DNA from: Mucilaginibacter xinganensis
GTDB lineage: Bacteria > Bacteroidota > Bacteroidia > Sphingobacteriales > Sphingobacteriaceae
NCBI RefSeq assembly: GCF_002257585.1
Contig: NZ_CP022743.1
Span: 4,154,001 to 4,218,000 of the forward strand
Length of the DNA stretch: 64,000 nucleotides
Direction: 5' to 3'
Part shown: one piece after another, positions 1 to 7,567 of the stretch
Layout: each line of letters opens with the position of its first letter
Position numbering within the stretch: the stretch's first letter is position 1
Notes under the pieces: model-generated
Seen by the model: the letters and a program-made list of their open reading frames with translations, nothing else
Told to the model about the DNA's origin: nothing
Databases searched by the model: none
Program-made: the position numbers and the translations under genes

Positions 1-115
1 TTAGTTTTGGTTCATTGTTTTTTGTTCAGTAATAACATCGCGCCTCATTAGCCGAAGGGCAGCACTTTAACTTCGCTGTTTTTAAACCGCTCCTGTTTAG
101 CGCACGGCTCAGCGT

Positions 116-1789
116 CTATAAGTTAGGGCTGGTAAAGCCCAGTTTCTTCATGCCCGTTTTAACTTCGGGGCAGCTCATAAATAAATTCCACAACAGGCCG
201 CTCCGGTAGTTTTCGGTCATTACAATTATTGGCCCCTGGTCAATGGCCAGGTATGAGTCGGCAAACCAGGTGGTATTTAAATTAAATGCATCATAAAACC
301 CATACTGGCCCCAGGTTTTGTCGCCCAGTTTATAGTAAAAGAATTTTAAAGCCTGCATAGATTGTGTTGGTGTGTAAGGCAACGAAGCTATTGCCGCTGT
401 GGGTGCTATAACGCCAACATCATTAGTGGGCGAACTCGCCGTATAGCCATTTTCAATATCGCTCGCGGTTAATCCCCAGCAATCCGCACTGTAGCCATTG
501 TAAGCTTTAGGGTTGGTTACACAATAGTTATAATTTATTTGCGTGTGTGCCTTGTTCTGCACATCGTAACTGGCATAGGCGTCAGCTAAACCATTTGGAT
601 TGATGCCCAAAAATGAATACTGTGCAAAAAACAAAGGGCCGCCAGCGTCGGGGCCAAGTGGTAATTTAACCCCGTAAAAAGTGTTCCCGTTTTTTATAGC
701 ACCATTTAGCGCCCAGCCATTATCATAAACAACCTTAGGAATGGTATGCGTGGTGGATGACGCGGCCATAACATAAGTTATTAATGCTTCGTCCCAGCCA
801 TTAACCTGCATATTGGATGACCATGCATAATTGGAGCTCCAGTGCCAGAACAAGGTATTCTGGTTGTTTTGCCTGAACCAGTCCCATTCCACATTATTCC
901 AGATGGCATTGATATCTGTTCTTAATCCGGTTTCGGCAACGCCGGCCCCGTTAAAATACTGACGGGCAGTTAAAAGCCCCTGCATTAGGTAGCTGGTCTC
1001 TACCAAATCAGCACCGTCATCCTGCGCACTAAAGGGAACTACTGCGCCGGTGGCACCATTCATCCAGTGCGGGAAAGCACCATGAAACTTTTGAGCGGTA
1101 TTTTTTAAGAAAGATACGATCTTTTGCATCCTGGCCAAACCATCGGCGCGTGTAATAAAGCTGCGGTTTACGCCGGCAACAATAGCCATTATGCCAAAGC
1201 CTGATCCGCCGGTGGTTACAACGTCGCCCGAGGTATTGCGCTCGCGCGCCAGGCCGCTGGTGGGATGCCCGAATTCCCAGAAATATTTTAGGGTTTGTTT
1301 CTCCACCAGATCCAGTAGCTGATCATCAGAAATAACAGGGAATTTATTTATTGAATCAATAGCGGTAGTCAGCTTTATAGCAAGGCTGGATTGCAGCGAA
1401 CCATTTGCTGATGACAGCAGTCCGGTTGATACTTCCAGCGCATACTGGGTTATGGGCTGCAAGGCTGCAGGGTTGATAACAATGGTGCTATCATTATTTT
1501 CATAAGTGGTGCTAAACGTTGCTGCCGTGCCTGTTTTAGTTTTCAAACTCACACTGCCGGTTACAGAGGTATGATTTACCGGCGCGTTGAATGATATTTT
1601 AATAACCGGTTTAGTATTTACATTAACATAAGTAAAACCGTTATACACACCATTTACTTTTAACGCATTAAAACTGAAAGAGGCAGGCACCGGGGGAGCC
1701 GGTGGTGTCGGGGTAACTGTTTTTCCCTTGCTGCACGCCATCAATATCACCAATAGCCATAACCCGCTATAAACTTTAAAATACTTCAT
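116..1789 (-). CDS. glucoamylase-family lipoprotein (GH144-like) of a polysaccharide-utilisation locus
   Basis: 557 aa. The N-terminus is a lipoprotein signal with the lipobox cysteine at residue 19 (LMACSKG), followed by a Pro-rich linker. Residues ~38-145 look like a bacterial Ig-like (Big_5 type) domain. The rest, from about residue 155 (LDLVEKQTLKYFWEF), resembles the glycoamylase domain PF10091, which includes the GH144 endo-beta-1,2-glucanases. Seen: lipobox, Trp/Tyr-rich (alpha/alpha)6-type sequence, complete C-terminus. Inferred: a surface or periplasmic glycosidase acting on a beta-glucan or related oligosaccharide imported by the SusC/SusD pair encoded upstream. It is the last gene of the locus in this window, and a terminator separates it from the gene before it. 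The exact substrate cannot be read from sequence. Confidence 0.85.
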   Translation of the reverse strand: MKYFKVYSGLWLLVILMACSKGKTVTPTPPAPPVPASFSFNALKVNGVYNGFTYVNVNTKPVIKISFNAPVNHTSVTGSVSLKTKTGTAATFSTTYENNDSTIVINPAALQPITQYALEVSTGLLSSANGSLQSSLAIKLTTAIDSINKFPVISDDQLLDLVEKQTLKYFWEFGHPTSGLARERNTSGDVVTTGGSGFGIMAIVAGVNRSFITRADGLARMQKIVSFLKNTAQKFHGAFPHWMNGATGAVVPFSAQDDGADLVETSYLMQGLLTARQYFNGAGVAETGLRTDINAIWNNVEWDWFRQNNQNTLFWHWSSNYAWSSNMQVNGWDEALITYVMAASSTTHTIPKVVYDNGWALNGAIKNGNTFYGVKLPLGPDAGGPLFFAQYSFLGINPNGLADAYASYDVQNKAHTQINYNYCVTNPKAYNGYSADCWGLTASDIENGYTASSPTNDVGVIAPTAAIASLPYTPTQSMQALKFFYYKLGDKTWGQYGFYDAFNLNTTWFADSYLAIDQGPIIVMTENYRSGLLWNLFMSCPEVKTGMKKLGFTSPNL

Positions 1790-1814
1790 CCTTTTATCAG
1801 CTATACCTGCCCGT

Positions 1815-1853
1815 TTTAAAAAAAGAGGCTGCCCGGATTACCCAGGCAACCTC
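1815..1853 (-). terminator. rho-independent terminator between the LamG and glucoamylase genes
   Basis: Read on the minus strand, a 9-bp stem (GAGGTTGCC / GGCAGCCTC, one G-U pair; arms at 1845-1853 and 1825-1833) is followed immediately by seven T. It lies just after the LamG stop and only about 25 bases before the glucoamylase start, so it should end or attenuate transcription coming from susC. Confidence 0.75.
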
Positions 1854-1869
1854 ACAATCAATCAACTGT

Positions 1870-2742
1870 TTACCTTCCGGCTTTCTCTAAACCGTATAAT
1901 CCCCTTATTTCTGAAGTGGATAACGCTTTATTATAAATTCGCACCTGGTCCATTGACCCTGTTAAATAACCTGCCCATGGTTGAGCGCCTGTATTAGCGG
2001 TAAGTGACGGCGTAGTTTGGAACTGTAAGGTTCCAAAAACCATTTTTTTGGCTTTTGACCAATCAAGGGGAGCAAAACCATTTACTGTATTAATCCCCGC
2101 AACTGCGCCATTGTAATATACACTAACTGTTGAACTGGCGTCGCTATAACTTACCATAATATTAATCCAAGTGTTCCACGGATTGTCAACAGTATAACCA
2201 CCTTCCCAGGCGTCTTTGCCGGCTTCGCTACCTGTAATGCTAAATGCGTGTACTTTCAATATCCCGGTTGTAGCCGAACCACCGTTATCAAAGAATATAG
2301 CGAGGCTCCCCCAAAAACCTGCACCGCCTGCCTGGTCGTTATCGATATCAAAAACGCCCAGCGCATTTGTGTTTTGAGGCGTCTTTACCCAAAGACTTAC
2401 CGTAAAGTCATGCAGGCTTTTAACAGCTGCGGGTACATCGCTCACCACGTAACCATTATCTGCTCCCTGCAAGCCCTTGCCAATAACACCTGTGGTAAAG
2501 CTGGTACCAGTTGCAACACCATTTGTTGCCGAAACACTATCGGTAAGCGAACCGTTAAATGGCCAGTATGCAACTAAATTCGCTGCAGCCACATCCTTTG
2601 AGTTTGAAAACCCTTCAATTTTAGGCAGTGGTTTTGATGGCGCGTATGTTTTTGCATCAAAACTTTTCTGACATGAGGATATAGTGAAAATTACAGCAGC
2701 AGCCGTGGCTCCTGCTATAAGTATATTTTTTGTTGTTCTCAT
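1870..2742 (-). CDS. LamG/concanavalin A-like lectin-domain lipoprotein
   Basis: 290 aa. Lipoprotein signal with the lipobox cysteine at residue 24 (TISSCQK). Residues ~55-285 form a LamG/ConA-like jelly roll with the usual landmarks: VAYWPFNGSLTDS near the start, FTVSLWVKT in the middle, and a final MDQVRIYNKALS motif. Such lipoproteins occupy the third position in many Bacteroidota sus-like operons as surface glycan-binding proteins. It lies 21 bases after the susD-like stop on the same strand, so it is probably co-transcribed with it. Function inferred: glycan capture at the cell surface. An enzymatic ConA-fold activity is possible but no catalytic motif is evident. Confidence 0.8.
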   Translation of the reverse strand: MRTTKNILIAGATAAAVIFTISSCQKSFDAKTYAPSKPLPKIEGFSNSKDVAAANLVAYWPFNGSLTDSVSATNGVATGTSFTTGVIGKGLQGADNGYVVSDVPAAVKSLHDFTVSLWVKTPQNTNALGVFDIDNDQAGGAGFWGSLAIFFDNGGSATTGILKVHAFSITGSEAGKDAWEGGYTVDNPWNTWINIMVSYSDASSTVSVYYNGAVAGINTVNGFAPLDWSKAKKMVFGTLQFQTTPSLTANTGAQPWAGYLTGSMDQVRIYNKALSTSEIRGLYGLEKAGR

Positions 2743-2763
2743 CTCTTTATATTTTTATGATAA

Positions 2764-4245
2764 TTAATAGTTAGGGTTTTGAACTAAAGTTCCCGCACTT
2801 AAATCAATTTCGTTTTGCGGCAAAGGCCAAACTTCGTTCTTACCTGCTGTAAATCCTCTTGAACCAAAAACTTCCACACCTCTTCCCTGACGGATTACAT
2901 CAAAGTAACGGTCAAATTCTAAAGCCAACTCTACCCTTCTTTCGTTATAAATTGCTGTACGCAACGCTGCCTGGTCGGTAGTAGTTATTTTAGGTAAAAC
3001 CGCACCATTACCTGACCTTGCACGCGCCCTAACCAATTCCAATGGAACCAAAGCAGCGGCCGAACTGCCCAGTTCATTATTAGCTTCAGCGTTCATCAGC
3101 AATACATCGGCGTAGCGTAATGCAATTTTGTTTTGTTGACAGCCCTCATTGTAGCCTGATACATACTGGCTAAACGGCACGTATGATTTTTGGTTGTACA
3201 TACTACTATTTCCGTTTGATGGGATAACATCCCCCTCGGGAGTTGTTTCGCCCCTGAAAATTATGGTCGCATCTTTTCGCGGATCGCCAGCTTCGTAGGC
3301 AGCAACAAGGCTCGCGCTGGGTACATTAAAGCCCCATCCGCCACCTGTGGAGCCATCAACCCCCTGTACTTGTGAATACTGCGAGTTTGAAGCATCAGGA
3401 TTATTTGGAACAAGCGCGCATTGAATTTCAAAAATTGATTCGGAATTGTTTTTATTGCTGGTTCTGAACATCTGCTCATAGTTAGGAAACAGTGTGTAAC
3501 CCAAGCCCATTACCTGGTTAGTGAAGTTAAGCACATCACTCCATTTCTTTTGATACATAGCAACTTTAGCGTGCAAGGTTAACGCAGCTCCCTTAGTAAT
3601 ACGGCCTATATCAGCAGCTCCGTATGATTGCGGCAATACAGCAGCGGCATCGGTTAAATCTGTTTCAATTGCAGCCCAAACCTGCGCCTTTGGTGTGCGC
3701 GGAATATTATATTCAGAAGCCCCCTTTGGTACGTGCAAACGTAACGGCACATCGCCAAAAGCTCTTACCAGTCTAAAATACGCCCAAGCCCTTACAAATT
3801 TAGCTTCAGCCAAGTACCTGTTTTTTAATGTTGCATCCATGCTAATACCGGGTACATTGTCTAAAACCTGGTTGGCAAAGTTGATGGTTTTATATTCGCC
3901 ACCCCAAAAATCAGCGATCTGACCTTCGCCTGAGTTTGCTGTAAAATTGTGAAAGTCGTTCATAAACGCTGCGTCCACGGCAGTACTTCCTTTTTCTACA
4001 TCGTCAGACCCCATGCTTTCGACAGCAATAGGTGCAAATGCAATATTTGTCCACTCGTGCAGGTTGGCATACATAGCGCTAACAGCCTTTGTAGCATCAT
4101 CCTGAGTTTTCCAAAATTGTGAAGCTGCCTGATTACCCGCGGGGTTTACATCCAAAAAGCTCTTTTTACAGCCCTGGAATATTGTAATTGATACAAGAAA
4201 GCTTATTCCAAGCGCCTTCTGCAATATTTTTTTACTATTCTTCAT
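2764..4245 (-). CDS. RagB/SusD-family nutrient-binding outer-membrane lipoprotein
   Basis: 493 aa, usual length for SusD homologues. Lipobox cysteine at residue 26 (FQGCKKSFLDVNP), with the FLDVNP start of mature SusD proteins. The N-terminal SusD-like region (residues ~30-230, TPR-like; AEAKFVRAWAYFRLVRAFGDVPL) is followed by the SusD C-terminal domain ending WPLPQNEIDLS...NPNY, which is diagnostic of the family. It forms the lid of the SusC transporter and binds the glycan at the surface. The start lies 11 bases after the SusC stop, so the two are one operon. Confidence 0.95.
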   Translation of the reverse strand: MKNSKKILQKALGISFLVSITIFQGCKKSFLDVNPAGNQAASQFWKTQDDATKAVSAMYANLHEWTNIAFAPIAVESMGSDDVEKGSTAVDAAFMNDFHNFTANSGEGQIADFWGGEYKTINFANQVLDNVPGISMDATLKNRYLAEAKFVRAWAYFRLVRAFGDVPLRLHVPKGASEYNIPRTPKAQVWAAIETDLTDAAAVLPQSYGAADIGRITKGAALTLHAKVAMYQKKWSDVLNFTNQVMGLGYTLFPNYEQMFRTSNKNNSESIFEIQCALVPNNPDASNSQYSQVQGVDGSTGGGWGFNVPSASLVAAYEAGDPRKDATIIFRGETTPEGDVIPSNGNSSMYNQKSYVPFSQYVSGYNEGCQQNKIALRYADVLLMNAEANNELGSSAAALVPLELVRARARSGNGAVLPKITTTDQAALRTAIYNERRVELALEFDRYFDVIRQGRGVEVFGSRGFTAGKNEVWPLPQNEIDLSAGTLVQNPNY

Positions 4246-4256
4246 CGTTATTCAAA

Positions 4257-7200
4257 TTAAAAAGTAACGTTAACACCAAAATTGTAAGTAGCAAACAAAG
4301 GGTAAACCTCTGAATCGATACCCAAATTACCTACCCCACCGCCAATTTCAGGTGTAAAACCTTTATACCCAAATATGTTTATTGCGTTTTGGGCATTGGC
4401 ATAAAACCTTATTCTTTGCACGCCATATTTTCTAAGTGAATTGCCCGGTAAAGTATAGCCTAACTGTGCATTTCTTACACGAAAATATGCTCCGCTTTCA
4501 ACAAAGAATGAGTTTGGTTTTGAATTGTCATTAGAACCTACATTTGTTGACGGATATGTTGTAGAAGTACCCGCCCCATGCCAGCGATGATCATAAAAAT
4601 CCTGGGTGAAGTTTTCATTACCAAAACGGAAACCAATGTTTGCATTATAAACACTTACATCAGCAACGCCCTGAAGGTCTATTGCCAAATCAAACTGTTT
4701 GTAAGTAAATGCAGTGTTAAAACCATAGCTAATCTTTGGATTAGGGTTGCCAAGTACAGTTCTGTCACGGCTATCAATTGAATGATCTCCATTCATATCC
4801 TGGTAAATAAAATCCCCGGGCTGCGCATTCTTTTGGTTAGACGCTGCAACCTCAGCAACGGTTTGAAAAACACCGGTAACTTTATAGCCGTAAAACTCGC
4901 CAATTGGCTCGCCAACAACAGTACGCGTAGCTAAATTGCCATTAGCAATGCCATTTCCGCCACTGTAAATTGGATTTTTACCACTTTGCACATCAAGCAC
5001 TTTGTTAGTGTTTACACCTATATTACCGCTAAATGAATATGAAAACTCTTTGGTAGGCTGGTCTTTCCAGCTCAACACAAACTCAAAACCTCTGTTTTGA
5101 ATAGTAGCCTGATTTCCTATAATTGAACCGCTGTTTGTACCTACTGATGCAAGAATAGGAATTGCAAATATTGCATCTTCAGTTCTCCTGTTGTAGTAAT
5201 CAGCTTCGAACGATAACCTGTTGTTTAAAAACGCTCCCTCGATACCAAAATCGCTTGATACCCCTTTTTCCCAAACTATAAATGGAGGAACAACGGTGTT
5301 TATGCTTCCGCCCTGGGTTGGAACCTGTGGATTACCAAAAATAGCTGTAAGGTAAGGATCGGCAGAAACAGTTTGTATCGATGGATTGATAGGAACTACA
5401 GAGTTACCTACTTTACCCCAGCTTCCACGCAGTTTTAAATTATCAAAAATGTGCTGCCCTTTCATAAATTCCTCATTGGTAATTACCCAACCACCACCTA
5501 TTGATGGGAACCAACCATAAGGATTTGGATAAAATTGAGAGGCTCCGTCACGACGAATTGAAGCATTCAATAAATATTTATCCTTGAATGAATAGTTAAC
5601 ACGCCCAAATTGCGATAAGGTGCGGGTGTGCAACTGATCAGCAGCTGTAGGAATAAAAGTAACGTTTGCACCGTCAGGAAATGAGGTGTGCAGATTACCG
5701 CTTGAGCTGTACGGCACGTTATCTGCCTTTGCTTCATTTTGGTAAACCCGGTTATTTTGAGCGCTATAGCCCACCAAAGCGGTTAACTTGTGATCTTTTA
5801 CCTTGTAGTCATAAGTAAGCGTATTTTCCCAAATCCAGTTACGGGTTTCATTATGGGTAATATCCAGGTTTGAAATAGTCCTGGTCTGCGCTATCGTTGC
5901 TTTATAAACCGGTGAGTAGATCCTTGATTCAACCTGGCCTAAATCACCACCGAAACTGGTTCTGAATTTTAAATTTTTTAATATTGCTAATTCGGCATGC
6001 ACGTCTCCTGTTAAACGGTGAGTGATTGTTTTGGCATTATTAAAGTCTAATGTAGCTTCCGGGTTAAAGTTGTTACCGTTACCTGTGCCATAATCAGCTG
6101 GATCGCCGTAAGCACCGTCCTTGTAAAATACCGGTAATGTTGGCGCAGCCGAATATAACTGGTGAAAAATACCACCCGGAATATCTTTAGATGTACTAAA
6201 TACACCGTTTGCACTATAGCCCACTTTTAGTGCCTTAATCGGTGTAAAATCGTTGGAAAAATGCAGGGTGTAACGCTGGTAGTTATTATTGCGAACAAGC
6301 CCGTCCTGATCTAAATAGCCAAAAGAGTAATTATAGGTAACTTTATCACTACCGCCGCTTAATGAAACCTGGTGATTGGTTACCAAAGCGTTCCTAAGGA
6401 TCTGTCCATACCAGTCAGTTCCTTTTCCAAAACTTGCCGGATTATCAAATAATGGCGGTTTAGCATCGGCAGCAGCAACGCCTTTATTACTATAATTTAT
6501 TAACTCGTTAACAGCCGTAGCATATTCGGTAGCATTGGCCATTTTCACCTGGTTTGTAGCTGCCTGAAAGCCTACATATCCGTTATAAGTGATTACCGGC
6601 TTTCCTTTTACCCCATGTTTTGTGGTAACAAGTACAACACCATTCGCTGCACGTACACCATAAATAGCCGTACTTGAAGCATCTTTTAGTATAGTAATGT
6701 TTTCAATATCATTGTTATTTAAAAAACTAATATCACTATACCAGGTGCCATCAACAACAAATAGCGGGCTTACATTACCAAAAATGGTTCCCAAACCACG
6801 GATGCTGATTTGAGGAGATGAACCCGGCGAACCATTATTTGTGATGTTAACTCCAGACACTTTGCCTTGCAATGAACTCAATGCGTTTGTTGAGGCCTGT
6901 TTGGAAATTTCAACACCTTTAACAGACGAAACTGAACCTGTATTATCAAGCTTTCGCTGAGTACCGTATCCAATCACCACAACCTGTTGCAGTTCGTTAG
7001 TGCTCGGTTGTAGTTTGATGTCAATTGCTGACTGTCCGTTTATAGCAACTTGTAATGTGGCATAACCGATGTAGGATACCTTTAAAGTTGCGTTCGATGG
7101 AGCGTTAATCGCAAACGCGCCATTAACGTCGGTTTGAGTACCTGTAGATGTTCCGGTTACTGCAACGCTGACACCAATAAGTGTTTCGCCTGTTTTTGCA

Positions 7201-7301
7201 TCTGTAACCTTACCCTTTACGGTAATGCTTTGTGCAATTGCAGCATTCATAAATAGGAAACATAACAATACTAACCCTGAGATTGTAAAAATTCTCTTCA
7301 T
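4257..7301 (-). CDS. SusC/RagA-family TonB-linked outer-membrane transporter
   Basis: 1014 aa. Signal peptide ~1-23 ending in AIAQ, then a carboxypeptidase-regulatory-like domain (~27-105; VKGKVTDAKTGETLIGVSV). The SusC signature VVVIGYGTQRK and the plug domain follow (~115-220, including the ILKDASSTAIYGVRAANGVVLVTT region typical of the family), then a 22-strand-type barrel ending in ...NFGVNVTF. It imports oligosaccharides energised by TonB-ExbBD, with the downstream SusD as lid. First gene of the operon. The 266-base gap upstream holds an imperfect dyad that may be regulatory. Confidence 0.96.
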   Translation of the reverse strand: MKRIFTISGLVLLCFLFMNAAIAQSITVKGKVTDAKTGETLIGVSVAVTGTSTGTQTDVNGAFAINAPSNATLKVSYIGYATLQVAINGQSAIDIKLQPSTNELQQVVVIGYGTQRKLDNTGSVSSVKGVEISKQASTNALSSLQGKVSGVNITNNGSPGSSPQISIRGLGTIFGNVSPLFVVDGTWYSDISFLNNNDIENITILKDASSTAIYGVRAANGVVLVTTKHGVKGKPVITYNGYVGFQAATNQVKMANATEYATAVNELINYSNKGVAAADAKPPLFDNPASFGKGTDWYGQILRNALVTNHQVSLSGGSDKVTYNYSFGYLDQDGLVRNNNYQRYTLHFSNDFTPIKALKVGYSANGVFSTSKDIPGGIFHQLYSAAPTLPVFYKDGAYGDPADYGTGNGNNFNPEATLDFNNAKTITHRLTGDVHAELAILKNLKFRTSFGGDLGQVESRIYSPVYKATIAQTRTISNLDITHNETRNWIWENTLTYDYKVKDHKLTALVGYSAQNNRVYQNEAKADNVPYSSSGNLHTSFPDGANVTFIPTAADQLHTRTLSQFGRVNYSFKDKYLLNASIRRDGASQFYPNPYGWFPSIGGGWVITNEEFMKGQHIFDNLKLRGSWGKVGNSVVPINPSIQTVSADPYLTAIFGNPQVPTQGGSINTVVPPFIVWEKGVSSDFGIEGAFLNNRLSFEADYYNRRTEDAIFAIPILASVGTNSGSIIGNQATIQNRGFEFVLSWKDQPTKEFSYSFSGNIGVNTNKVLDVQSGKNPIYSGGNGIANGNLATRTVVGEPIGEFYGYKVTGVFQTVAEVAASNQKNAQPGDFIYQDMNGDHSIDSRDRTVLGNPNPKISYGFNTAFTYKQFDLAIDLQGVADVSVYNANIGFRFGNENFTQDFYDHRWHGAGTSTTYPSTNVGSNDNSKPNSFFVESGAYFRVRNAQLGYTLPGNSLRKYGVQRIRFYANAQNAINIFGYKGFTPEIGGGVGNLGIDSEVYPLFATYNFGVNVTF

Positions 7302-7482
7302 AGTGGTTAATTAAAATTTAAGAAAGTAGGATAAAAATTGGTTTTTTTTGTAGGTCGAAGTTGATGAGATAATACTATTTTAACAAAAAATATAACTCTA
7401 CATTATTACATCACTGCCACATATACTTGCTCAATTAATTTTTACAAAAGTTACAACTATTTACAAATCAGTTGTTTATATT

Positions 7483-7521
7483 TTACTTAGTGTAATAAAT
7501 ACATACTACACTGTAAAGTAA
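7483..7521. promoter_or_regulatory. imperfect dyad upstream of susC, possible operator
   Basis: TTACTTAGTGTA at 7483-7494 faces TACACT-gta-AAGTAA at 7507-7521, an inverted repeat with a 3-base insertion in one arm. It lies about 180 bases upstream of the SusC start in the AT-rich gap between the regulator and susC, where the propeller regulator would be expected to act. No clear -7 TAnnTTTG box was found nearby. Function is inference. Confidence 0.3.
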
Positions 7522-7567
7522 GTTGCTACTTCGTTTTAAATAAGGTATGAGAGGTAATGATGTAGTG

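Noticed and set aside
1..115. Possible end of another glycosidase gene on the minus strand
   Set aside because: Only ~15 residues of plausible coding (ERFKNSEVKVLPFG then stop) are in frame and no start or family motif is present. Too little to call.
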